From Paludibacteraceae bacterium (GTDB lineage Bacteria > Bacteroidota > Bacteroidia > Bacteroidales > Paludibacteraceae), in the NCBI GenBank assembly GCA_017632345.1, contig JAGBRL010000011.1, positions 1-64,000 of the forward strand: 64,000 nt of DNA. Direction: 5' to 3'. This document shows positions 45,206 through 53,010 of this stretch, piece after piece. The translations under genes and the position numbers were made by a program. Numbering within the stretch: position 1 is the first letter of the stretch; every line of letters starts with the position of its first letter. The notes under the pieces are model-generated. The model was not told the origin of the DNA. It worked only from the letters and a program-made list of their open reading frames with translations, and did no database searches.

Positions 45206-47041
45206 ATGATCAACACTAAAAATGCAAAATTGAACGCATGGGTGAAGATGTGGGCTGATATTTGCCAGCCAGAAAACATCTACCTTTGCAACGGTTCTGA
45301 CGAAGAGTTCACTCGTTTGATGGACGAGTGTGTGGCTAACGGTTTGGCTCGTAAGTTGGACGAAAAGAAACGTCCTAACAGCTACTATTTCCAGTCTGAC
45401 CCAAGTGACGTGGCTCGTGTAGAAAACCGTACATTCATCTGTTCTAAGAAGCAGGAAGATGCAGGTCCTACAAACAACTGGATGGATCCTAAGGAGATGA
45501 AGAAGATCCTTATCAACAAGTATAACGGTTGTATGAAGGGTCGTACAATGTACGTTATCCCTTTCTCAATGGGTCCTCTTGGCGGTCCTATCTCTCAGCT
45601 TGGTGTTGAAATCACTGACTCTGCATACGTTGTTGGTTCAATGAAGATCATGACTCGTATGGGTGACGCTGCTTTGAAGTTGATCGAAGAAAAGGGAGAT
45701 TTCATCCCTTGTATCCACTCTGTAGGTAAACCATTGCCAGACGGATTGAAGGATGCTAAGTGGCCTTGTGCTCCAATCGAAGATAAATATATCGTTCAGT
45801 TCCCTGAAGAACGCGAAATCTGGACTTACGGTTCTGGTTACGGAGGTAACGCTCTTCTTGGTAAGAAGTGCTTCGCTTTGCGTATCGCTTCTAAGATGGC
45901 TCAGGAAGACGGATGGTTGGCAGAACACATGCTTATCCTTCGCCTTACTAAGAAAGCTACAAACGAAACTAAGTACGTTTGCGCTGCGTTCCCTTCTGCA
46001 TGTGGAAAGACAAACTTGGCTATGTTGATTCCTACAATCCCAGGATGGGAAGTTAAGACTGTAGGTGACGACATCGCTTGGATGAAGTTCGACGAAGAAG
46101 GTAACCTTCGTGCTATCAACCCAGAGGCTGGATTCTTCGGTGTTGCTCCTTTCACTTCTGCTAAGACAAACAAGAACGCTCTTGACTCTTGCTGCAAGAA
46201 CACTATCTTCACTAACGTAGGTTATACTCCTGATGGTGACATTTGGTGGGAAGGTATCGGATACGATTGTCCAGAAGGAACTATCGACTGGAAGAACCGT
46301 GTTTACAACCCAGAGTCAGGCGAACCTTGCGCTCACCCTAACTCTCGTTTCGCAGCTCCAGCAAGCAACTGTCCTGCTATCGACCCAGATTGGGAATCTC
46401 CAAAGGGTGTTAAGGTTGATGCTATCCTGTTCGGTGGACGTCGTCCTAACACTGTTCCATTGGTACACGAAGCTGAAGACTGGGCACATGGTGTGTTCAT
46501 GGGATCTATCGTAGGTTCTGAGGTTACTGCTGCTGCTATCGGTTTGAAGGCTGGTGTTCGTCGTGACCCATTCGCTATGTTGCCATTCTGCGGTTACAAC
46601 ATGGGTGACTACTTCCAGCACTGGATCGACATGGAAAAATTGCCACAGGCTAAGGGTGGTAAGAATATGCCTAAGATCTTCTTCGTAAACTGGTTCCGTC
46701 GTGATAAGGAAAATCCAGCTCTTAAGAGCGAAGGCGGATTCTTGTGGCCAGGTTACGGTGATAACAGCCGTGTTCTTGCTTACATCTTCGATCGTTGCAA
46801 CGGTCAGGGTGAAACTGTTGACACTCCAATCGGAAAGGTTCCTGCTGCAGGCCAAATTAACATCGAAGGCTTGAAGAGCTGCTACACTGAAGAAACAATG
46901 AAGCAGGTTCTTGCTGTTAACGTTGATGAGTGGAAAGATGAAGTTGAACGTATCGAAGAGCACTTCGCTAAGTTCGGCAAGAACCTTCCTAAGGAACTTG
47001 TTGCTCGTCTTGACATTCTTAAACAGCGTCTTGGTATGTAA
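45206..47041 (+). CDS. pckG: Phosphoenolpyruvate carboxykinase (GTP type)
   Basis: Interconverts oxaloacetate and phosphoenolpyruvate with GTP/GDP; in fermentative Bacteroidota the enzyme often runs toward oxaloacetate for succinate formation. 611 residues. The class is clear from GRTMYVIPFSMGPLGGPISQLGVEITDS, the kinase-1 motif FPSACGKTN with active-site C266 and K268, and KTVGDDIAWMKFDEEGNLRAINPEAGFFGVAPFTS. The ATP-type enzyme, usual in this phylum, would carry GLSGTGKTT instead. Codon bias suggests very high expression. Monocistronic, with a strong terminator. Confidence 0.95.
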   Translation: MINTKNAKLNAWVKMWADICQPENIYLCNGSDEEFTRLMDECVANGLARKLDEKKRPNSYYFQSDPSDVARVENRTFICSKKQEDAGPTNNWMDPKEMKKILINKYNGCMKGRTMYVIPFSMGPLGGPISQLGVEITDSAYVVGSMKIMTRMGDAALKLIEEKGDFIPCIHSVGKPLPDGLKDAKWPCAPIEDKYIVQFPEEREIWTYGSGYGGNALLGKKCFALRIASKMAQEDGWLAEHMLILRLTKKATNETKYVCAAFPSACGKTNLAMLIPTIPGWEVKTVGDDIAWMKFDEEGNLRAINPEAGFFGVAPFTSAKTNKNALDSCCKNTIFTNVGYTPDGDIWWEGIGYDCPEGTIDWKNRVYNPESGEPCAHPNSRFAAPASNCPAIDPDWESPKGVKVDAILFGGRRPNTVPLVHEAEDWAHGVFMGSIVGSEVTAAAIGLKAGVRRDPFAMLPFCGYNMGDYFQHWIDMEKLPQAKGGKNMPKIFFVNWFRRDKENPALKSEGGFLWPGYGDNSRVLAYIFDRCNGQGETVDTPIGKVPAAGQINIEGLKSCYTEETMKQVLAVNVDEWKDEVERIEEHFAKFGKNLPKELVARLDILKQRLGM

Positions 47042-47062
47042 TTCTGTAAGAATTTATAATAT

Positions 47063-47096
47063 TAAAACCGCATCTTCGGGTGCGGTTTTTTTTGTG
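47063..47096 (+). terminator. Terminator after pckG
   Basis: AAACCGCA pairs with TGCGGTTT around a CTTCGGG tetraloop-type turn, followed by a run of T. A very strong hairpin. Confidence 0.88.
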
Positions 47097-47203
47097 TTTA
47101 GAAAATTATATTCAATCAGAAGGAGTTTTTAATCTATTTTTATTTGTATCTTCGTCACGTTTTATATGTTATCAGGAAAAGTGCAAATCAAATAGAAATA
47201 AAG

Positions 47204-48208
47204 ATGAACAGTTCTGTTAAAAAAAAGAAAAATGAAATTTCATTAAAACTGCTGTTGGCAGTGTCGATTTTATTCACATTCTTCTCTTGTGAAAAAGAAG
47301 ATTACCTAGAGAAACGCTATTTGTCTCGCGGTTATAAAGATACATTAGTTCTGTACGATACCCTGATTACTCATGACACTATAGTGCAGCGAGATACAAT
47401 TGTAAATTTAGACACATTGATGCAACATGACACGATTGTTGTTTTTGACACTGTAGTGGTGCACGACACTGTGTTGCTCAAATATTTTAAAGTTCCTCGT
47501 TATATAGCTCATGCAGGAGGAGAAATAGATGGCTATACTTATACTAATTCGTTAGAAGCGTTGAACCATAGTTATGAACTTGGATTCCGTAGCTTTGAAA
47601 TAGATTTTGTGGAAGATAAAAACGGAAAGATATTAGGTGCGCACGACTGGGAGCTTTGGGCTCAGCTAACAGGCTGCGATAGTACATTGCCAGTTACAGA
47701 GGAACATTTCTTGACTCATCAAGTTTTCGATAAATTTACTCCTATGAGTATGGATATGATAAACCAGTGGTTTGCAGAGCATCCTGATGCAATTTTGGTG
47801 ACAGACAAGATTAATTCGCCTAAAAAAATGGTAAGCCAGTTTGTGGATAAGTCAAGGCTTATAATGGAGTTGTTTTCTTTCGATGCTATAAAGGAGGCAA
47901 AAGAGTGCGGAGTGGAGGTTATGATGGCAGAAAATGTGTTGAATGAGATTGATGGCGATTATATAGACAAACTGATTTATATCTTAAATGAAGATATTGA
48001 ATACATATCTATTTCACGGCGAAGCATAGAAAAATATAAGAATTTGTTGGTGAAGTGTAAGAAAAGTGGCGTAAAAGTTTTTGTTTATCATGTCAATTTT
48101 GACGAAGGCAAAGACGAAGAATACGTTTACTACAATGAACTTCAGTATGTTTACGGAATGTATGCAGATAGTTGGATTGGCGAGTTTTCGGACGATCAGT
48201 TGGATTGA
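47204..48208 (+). CDS. GDPD-like lipoprotein with eight hexapeptide repeats
   Basis: 334 residues from ATG 47204 (upstream in-frame ATG at 47144 would hide the signal). Lipoprotein signal with C29 in FTFFSC. Residues 45-92 are eight consecutive hexapeptides of form x-D-T-(I/L/V)-x-x (for example HDTIVQ, RDTIVN, HDTIVV). Then comes a glycerophosphodiester phosphodiesterase barrel (about 98-334): IAHAGGEIDGYTYTNSLEAL and FEIDFVEDKNGKILGAHDW contain the usual His, Glu, Asp and His. The canonical HRG is HAG here. Surface-exposed hydrolase; the substrate is uncertain. The stop codon overlaps a 25-bp perfect hairpin. Confidence 0.8.
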   Translation: MNSSVKKKKNEISLKLLLAVSILFTFFSCEKEDYLEKRYLSRGYKDTLVLYDTLITHDTIVQRDTIVNLDTLMQHDTIVVFDTVVVHDTVLLKYFKVPRYIAHAGGEIDGYTYTNSLEALNHSYELGFRSFEIDFVEDKNGKILGAHDWELWAQLTGCDSTLPVTEEHFLTHQVFDKFTPMSMDMINQWFAEHPDAILVTDKINSPKKMVSQFVDKSRLIMELFSFDAIKEAKECGVEVMMAENVLNEIDGDYIDKLIYILNEDIEYISISRRSIEKYKNLLVKCKKSGVKVFVYHVNFDEGKDEEYVYYNELQYVYGMYADSWIGEFSDDQLD

Positions 48209-48260
48209 CTTTACAGACGAGGGGATTGAAATATGATTTCAATCCCCTCGTCTGTAAAGT
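48208..48260. other. 25-bp perfect-stem hairpin at the GDPD stop codon
   Basis: Bases 48208-48232 are perfectly complementary to 48236-48260 with a 3-base loop (the stem includes ACAGACGAGGGGATTG). The stem contains GC-rich blocks and starts on the last base of the stop codon. No long T tract follows (ATTTTGG), so it is a terminator only in part. Confidence 0.85.
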
Positions 48261-48357
48261 ATTTTGGTTAATTTATAGAGTTTCTGACAGGAGAGCGTCA
48301 AAACTTCCATAATTGAAAATATGCCTCCGAAAGAAGTGATTTTGTCGGATTTATTTG

Positions 48358-48475
48358 TACCTTTGCCATAATAGATTCCGTGTCAATAGAAAAATTTTTT
48401 CAAGCAACACTAAGATAAGTGAATTTTTCTGATACGACAAAATCCTGAGTAACTTTTTGTTGCTCAGGATTTTAA
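48358..48475 (+). ncRNA. Possible small structured RNA or leader upstream of the CotH gene
   Basis: TACCTTTG (48358-48365) could be a -7 element. About 80 bp later a hairpin AATCCTGAGTAAC/GTTGCTCAGGATT (48441-48453 with 48459-48471) runs into TTTT. Between them GTGTCAATAGAAAAATT can pair with AATTTTTCTGATAC. The -33 box is badly spaced, so this is tentative. Confidence 0.3.
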
Positions 48476-48582
48476 AAAGTTTTTATAAATGTGGTGTTGC
48501 GGATATAAGGTATACAAAATTAGAACTTATGCGAATCGGGTTGAAAAAGATTGGAAATTTGGTATGGAAACGACATATAAAC

Positions 48583-50022
48583 ATGTACAATAACAAATTG
48601 TTATTATGCATGTTTACATTTGTGTTTATTCCTTTTTACGTTGAAGCATTTACAGAATCTGAATTGAATGAACTGAAAGGCTTGAACATTCCATTGTTTA
48701 TAATAGAGACAACGGATGGTGTAAATCCTAGTTGTGAATACATATCGCCACCAGAAGGGTGTATTGGCGAAACAATACAGAATAATGAGTATGTTACCGG
48801 TAGTTTGATTGTTATTTTGGAAAATGACACTGTGTATAATAGTGGTCGATATGTTGAAAATAAAGGAGGAATGAAACTCAAAATAAGAGGCAATACTAGT
48901 GCGTATACAGCGTATCCTCCTTATAAATTAAAACTTGAAAAAAAAGAAAATTTGTTTTTCCTGCATGAAAAGCCGAAAGAGAAAGAGTATGTCTTATTAA
49001 GAACAGCGTCATCCAACAGACTTAATCCTTTTTTAGGAAATAAAGTTGGAGAATTGTTAGGTGCTGATTGGCAACCTAAAAGTCAATTTGTAAACATAAT
49101 ACTCAACAATGAATATAGGGGGCTGTATTTGCTGTCTGATGTTATAAAAAAAGGCAAAAGTCATTGTGATATTTCTGCGTCGGGCTATCTTATGGAAAAC
49201 GATGCGTATTGGTGGGCAGATGAAGGGAAAACATTTCAAGGAAACTATCTTGCACGTTCATTAGGATATACATTTAAATATCCAGAAACTTTGAGCAATG
49301 AGGAGTTTGATTACATCAAAAATTATGTAATTTCTTTTGAAGAGGATTTGTATGCAGGTAAACCTGTGACAAAATGGATTGACTATGAGTCATTTGCAAT
49401 TTGGGTCCTGGCTCATGATCTTTTGGGGTCTGTTGACGGTGCGGGTTCAAACATATATATAACTAAATATGATAATACAGAAAACTCAAAACTTAGAATG
49501 GGGCCATTATGGGACTTTGATGGAATATTTCAGGAAGAAAACCTTTCTTCTATACACTTTAGTACCGGGTGTTTCTATTATCCTAAATTGTTCAAGTTGC
49601 AAGAGTTTTGCGGCATTTACTCAAGAAAGTGGCAAGAAATTAGGAATGTGTTATATGATGATATAATGAGCATGACTGATTCTATAGTGTCTAATTATGG
49701 AACTGCTATTGATCTAAGTCGTGATTATACTAGACGAATATGTGGAGTTAATTCTCCTAGCATAGAGTCGAATGTGACTGAAATTAGTGAATGGTTCTCG
49801 GAACGGATTAGTTTGATTGATGAGCTATCTGTAGATGTTGGTATTACGGCAGAAGAACCAATATGTGAAGAAATGAGAATATATGATTTTTCTGGTCGTT
49901 TATTGAACGTGGTTTCTGTAGATTTTTGTATTGAAAAACTTCAACTTTCTCCAGGGTTATATATTATGTGTTTTTATAACAATAATAATATTGTAGGTCG
50001 AAACAAAATTGTTATTTATTGA
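48583..50022 (+). CDS. Secreted CotH kinase family protein
   Basis: 479 residues from ATG 48583, where MYNNKLLLCMFTFVFIPFYVEAF gives a signal peptide; an earlier in-frame start at 48457 would remove it. The core (about 85-400) is a CotH-type atypical kinase: GGMKLKIRGNTSAYTAYPPYKLKLEKK is the N-lobe signature, and LRMGPLWDFDGIF with D311 and D313 the metal-binding motif. The C-terminus (about 425-479: MRIYDFSGRLLNVVSVD, SPGLYIMCFYNNNNIVGRNKIVIY) looks like the end of a T9SS sorting domain. Related proteins phosphorylate secreted proteins, but the substrate is unknown. An IS remnant begins one base after the stop. Confidence 0.82.
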   Translation: MYNNKLLLCMFTFVFIPFYVEAFTESELNELKGLNIPLFIIETTDGVNPSCEYISPPEGCIGETIQNNEYVTGSLIVILENDTVYNSGRYVENKGGMKLKIRGNTSAYTAYPPYKLKLEKKENLFFLHEKPKEKEYVLLRTASSNRLNPFLGNKVGELLGADWQPKSQFVNIILNNEYRGLYLLSDVIKKGKSHCDISASGYLMENDAYWWADEGKTFQGNYLARSLGYTFKYPETLSNEEFDYIKNYVISFEEDLYAGKPVTKWIDYESFAIWVLAHDLLGSVDGAGSNIYITKYDNTENSKLRMGPLWDFDGIFQEENLSSIHFSTGCFYYPKLFKLQEFCGIYSRKWQEIRNVLYDDIMSMTDSIVSNYGTAIDLSRDYTRRICGVNSPSIESNVTEISEWFSERISLIDELSVDVGITAEEPICEEMRIYDFSGRLLNVVSVDFCIEKLQLSPGLYIMCFYNNNNIVGRNKIVIY

Positions 50023-50023
50023 G

Positions 50024-50416
50024 AAGTTGTTTAAATTTAATTCAAAACTAATTTGAGAGACGCGTCATGTTAGGGCGTGCAAAAAGTTCCAGTTTGGGAC
50101 TGAACGATTCTAGAAGTGAAAACATCGCACCATGTTGATAGGTGCAGAGTCATTGATGGAAACAAGAAAAGTCCGACACTCTAAAAGCCACTTTGGGGTG
50201 TGAGTTGGAGGTGGCACTTTGTCCTGACGAGTGCCTCACGAAATTCCAAGTAGTGCCAAAACGATGGATTGTAGAAAGGTCCTTCGTTTGGTTGGAAAAC
50301 TTTAGAAGGTTGGCTATAGACTATGAGTCTCATGCGGAAACTGCAGTGGACATGATTCAATTAGACTTCTGTTTTCTGATGCTTAACAAAATATTTTAGA
50401 AAAATTTAAACAACTT
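50024..50416 (+). mobile_element. Internally deleted IS5-family element (393 bp)
   Basis: Bounded by a perfect 15-bp terminal inverted repeat: AAGTTGTTTAAATTT at 50024-50038 and AAATTTAAACAACTT at 50402-50416. It contains only fragments of a DDE transposase C-terminus. No clear target duplication was seen. Too short to be autonomous, so a MITE-like derivative. Confidence 0.8.
50160..50399 (+). pseudogene. Transposase remnant, IS5-family C-terminus
   Basis: The frame ending at 50399 reads KSDTLKATLGCELEVALC then PKRWIVERSFVWLENFRRLAIDYESHAE, the C-terminal DDE-E helix of IS5/IS427-type transposases (typical form RWVVERTFAWL). There is no proper start; upstream the frame is stopped, and a piece resembling CRVIDGNKKS lies in another frame, so the gene is truncated and frameshifted. 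Confidence 0.8.
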
Positions 50417-50483
50417 ACTTCCACTAAACAAATATTTTTCATAAAAATGCATTTAATATTGAACTTCACGTTTTATTTTGTTG

Positions 50484-50491
50484 TACCTTTG
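50484..50491 (+). promoter_or_regulatory. -7 element of the suf operon promoter
   Basis: TACCTTTG fits TAnnTTTG, 47 bp before the sufB start, with TTGA near the -33 position. No IscR- or Fur-like operator could be identified with confidence. Confidence 0.5.
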
Positions 50492-50538
50492 TAGGCAACT
50501 AAGGAGCGGTAGGGCTTCGTTATATTCCATAAACTAAA

Positions 50539-51978
50539 ATGGCAAACAGTATAGTTGATAAAGTTACAAACGAGGAGTATAAGTACGGATTCGTTACAGA
50601 CATTGAAACTGAGATTATACAGAAGGGTCTGAACGAGGACGTGGTTCGTTTGATTTCACAGAAAAAGGGTGAGCCGGAATGGCTGCTTGAATTTCGTCTG
50701 GAAGCGTATCGTTACTGGACTACTTTGGATATGCCTGAGTGGGCGCATCTGAATATTCCGGAGATAGATTATCAGGACATCTATTACTATGCGGCTCCAA
50801 AACAGAAGAAGGGACCTCAGAGCATGGACGAGGTTGACCCTGAACTTATCAAGACCTTTGATAAACTTGGTATCCCGCTGGAAGAGCGTGCCGCTTTGTC
50901 GGGCATTGCCGTGGATGCGGTGATGGACAGTGTTTCTGTCAAAACCACATTCAAAGAAAGCCTTGCGGAGCTGGGTATAATTTTCTGCTCGTTCAGCGAG
51001 GCGGTTGCTAATTATCCGGACCTTGTCCGCAGATATTTAGGGTCGGCTGTCCCTTACAAGGATAATTTCTTCGCCGCATTGAACTCGGCTGTTTTTAGTG
51101 ATGGATCTTTTGTCTATATTCCTAAAGGTGTGAGGTGCCCGATGGAACTATCTACTTATTTCCGTATAAATGCGGCAAATACAGGTCAGTTTGAGAGAAC
51201 TCTCATTGTGGCGGATGATGATAGTTACGTCTCTTATCTGGAAGGTTGTACTGCTCCTATGAGAGATGAGAATCAGCTGCATGCCGCAATTGTTGAACTG
51301 ATTGTTCACGATAGGGCTGAAATCAAGTATTCTACGGTTCAAAACTGGTATCCTGGAGATAAAAACGGCAAGGGTGGTATATACAATTTTGTAACTAAGC
51401 GCGCTCTTTGTAAGGGCGACAGCTCTAAGGTGTCGTGGACTCAGGTCGAGACAGGGTCCGCTATTACGTGGAAGTATCCGAGCTGTGTGCTGATGGGCGA
51501 CAATTCTGTGGGCGAGTTTTATTCTGTGGCGGTTACCAACAACTATCAGCAGGCGGATACAGGAACAAAGATGATTCATATTGGCAAGAACACGCGCAGT
51601 CATATAATTTCTAAAGGCATTTCAGCTGGATTTAGCCAAAATAGTTACCGAGGATTGGTTAAGGTGACGAAAAACGCTGACAATGCGCGAAATTTTTCTC
51701 AGTGCGACAGCCTTTTGCTTGGCGACAAGTGTGGTGCTCATACATTTCCTTATATGGACATAAATAATGACACTGCAATTGTTGAACATGAGGCTACCAC
51801 GTCCAAAATTAGCGAAGATCAAGTATTTTATTGCAATCAGCGAGGCATTAGCAACGAAGATGCTGTTGGCCTGATTGTGAATGGATATGCGAAAGAGGTT
51901 ATAAATAAACTTCCGATGGAGTTTGCTGTTGAGGCTCAAAAGCTTCTGATGGTTTCTCTTGAAGGTAGTGTCGGTTAA
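50539..51978 (+). CDS. sufB: Fe-S cluster assembly scaffold SufB
   Basis: Core scaffold of the SufBCD complex that builds Fe-S clusters. 479 residues, full length. Family features: [26 protein letters not shown] at the N-terminus, [48 protein letters not shown] and [24 protein letters not shown], the last holding the conserved Cys region, followed by [23 protein letters not shown]. First gene of sufB-sufC-sufD; sufS and sufE are not seen in the window. Confidence 0.97.
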   Translation: MANSIVDKVTNEEYKYGFVTDIETEIIQKGLNEDVVRLISQKKGEPEWLLEFRLEAYRYWTTLDMPEWAHLNIPEIDYQDIYYYAAPKQKKGPQSMDEVDPELIKTFDKLGIPLEERAALSGIAVDAVMDSVSVKTTFKESLAELGIIFCSFSEAVANYPDLVRRYLGSAVPYKDNFFAALNSAVFSDGSFVYIPKGVRCPMELSTYFRINAANTGQFERTLIVADDDSYVSYLEGCTAPMRDENQLHAAIVELIVHDRAEIKYSTVQNWYPGDKNGKGGIYNFVTKRALCKGDSSKVSWTQVETGSAITWKYPSCVLMGDNSVGEFYSVAVTNNYQQADTGTKMIHIGKNTRSHIISKGISAGFSQNSYRGLVKVTKNADNARNFSQCDSLLLGDKCGAHTFPYMDINNDTAIVEHEATTSKISEDQVFYCNQRGISNEDAVGLIVNGYAKEVINKLPMEFAVEAQKLLMVSLEGSVG

Positions 51979-52006
51979 TTGTATTTAAAGATATAAGATA
52001 AAGATA

Positions 52007-52759
52007 ATGTTAGAGATAAAAAATTTGCACGCAAATATTAACGGCAAGGAAATTCTGAAAGGGATAAACTTGACTGTTCGTCCGGGCGAGGTTCACGCTA
52101 TAATGGGTCCTAACGGTTCTGGAAAAAGCACGTTGTCTTCTGTGCTTGCCGGTCATCCTTCTTTCACGGTGACAGAGGGCGAGGTTAATTTTTATGGTAA
52201 AAATCTTTTGGAACTTTCGCCAGAAGACCGTTCGCGTGAAGGTGTATTCCTCAGTTTTCAGTATCCTGTCGAGATTCCGGGCGTGAGCATGGTCAATTTT
52301 ATGCGCACGGCTGTTAATGAACACAGGAAATACAAGGGGTTGGAACCGATGTCTGCTTCTGATTTCCTTAAGCTTATGCGCGAAAAGAAAGAGGTTGTGG
52401 AGTTGGATAATAAATTAGCTAACCGCTCTGTGAACGAGGGCTTTTCTGGTGGAGAAAAGAAACGTAACGAAATTTTCCAAATGGCTATGTTGGAGCCAAG
52501 ACTCTCTATTCTTGACGAGACAGACAGCGGGTTGGACATAGATGCTTTGCGTATAGTCGCAAATGGGGTGAATCGCCTGAAAAATGCAGATAACGCAAGT
52601 ATCGTTATTACTCACTACCAGAGATTGCTGGATTATATTGTGCCAGATTTTGTGCATGTGCTGTACAAAGGCCGCATCGTGAAATCTGCAGGCAAGGAAC
52701 TGGCTCTTGAGCTGGAAGAAAAGGGCTACGACTGGATAAAGAAGGAGCTGGGAGAATAA
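52007..52759 (+). CDS. sufC: Fe-S cluster assembly ATPase SufC
   Basis: The ABC-type ATPase of the SufBCD complex, soluble. 250 residues. Walker A GPNGSGKST (about 34-42), ABC signature FSGGEKKRNEI (about 146-156), and Walker B LSILDETDSGLDIDAL, the SufC-specific form with E-T-D-S-G. Starts 28 bp after sufB. A 200-bp dispersed repeat separates it from sufD. Confidence 0.97.
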   Translation: MLEIKNLHANINGKEILKGINLTVRPGEVHAIMGPNGSGKSTLSSVLAGHPSFTVTEGEVNFYGKNLLELSPEDRSREGVFLSFQYPVEIPGVSMVNFMRTAVNEHRKYKGLEPMSASDFLKLMREKKEVVELDNKLANRSVNEGFSGGEKKRNEIFQMAMLEPRLSILDETDSGLDIDALRIVANGVNRLKNADNASIVITHYQRLLDYIVPDFVHVLYKGRIVKSAGKELALELEEKGYDWIKKELGE

Positions 52760-52797
52760 TCTTGCGCGGTGCAAATGGTTTCATCTTGCTAAATGTT

Positions 52798-52999
52798 AAG
52801 GTGAGTTCTATAAATTCACCGTTATAATTTAAGAAATATAAATCAAGGGGGCGAACTTTTCGGTACTTTTTGATTTCTTTCGGTAGCTTGCTGTTTGTCA
52901 GTTGGTCACAGTGCTCGCACTGCTCCCTTCTTTCGCACAGCAATCCGCTCGAAATGAATGCAAAAATTCCGCGAAATGAATTTATAGAACCCACCTTAA
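52798..52999. repeat. Dispersed inverted-repeat element, copy 8 (long form, inside the suf operon)
   Basis: TTAAGGTGAGTTCTATAAAT (from 52796) is mirrored by TGAATTTATAGAACCCACC (52977-52995), giving TTAAGG...CCTTAA ends. About 160 bp of interior contains a GC-richer stretch (52870-52960) and GTACTTTTTGATT, shared with copy 1. No other copy in the window is this long. Confidence 0.8.
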
Positions 53000-53010
53000 A
53001 TTCGATTCAA

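Noticed and set aside
48266-48292. GTTAATTTATAGAGTTTCTGACAGG as another repeat arm
   Set aside because: Only one partial arm, no partner within 200 bp, and the AT-rich context makes a chance match likely.
52870-53010. N-terminal extension of sufD (MISFGSLLFVSW...)
   Set aside because: It lies inside the dispersed repeat and does not resemble SufD; ATG 53011 gives the normal start.
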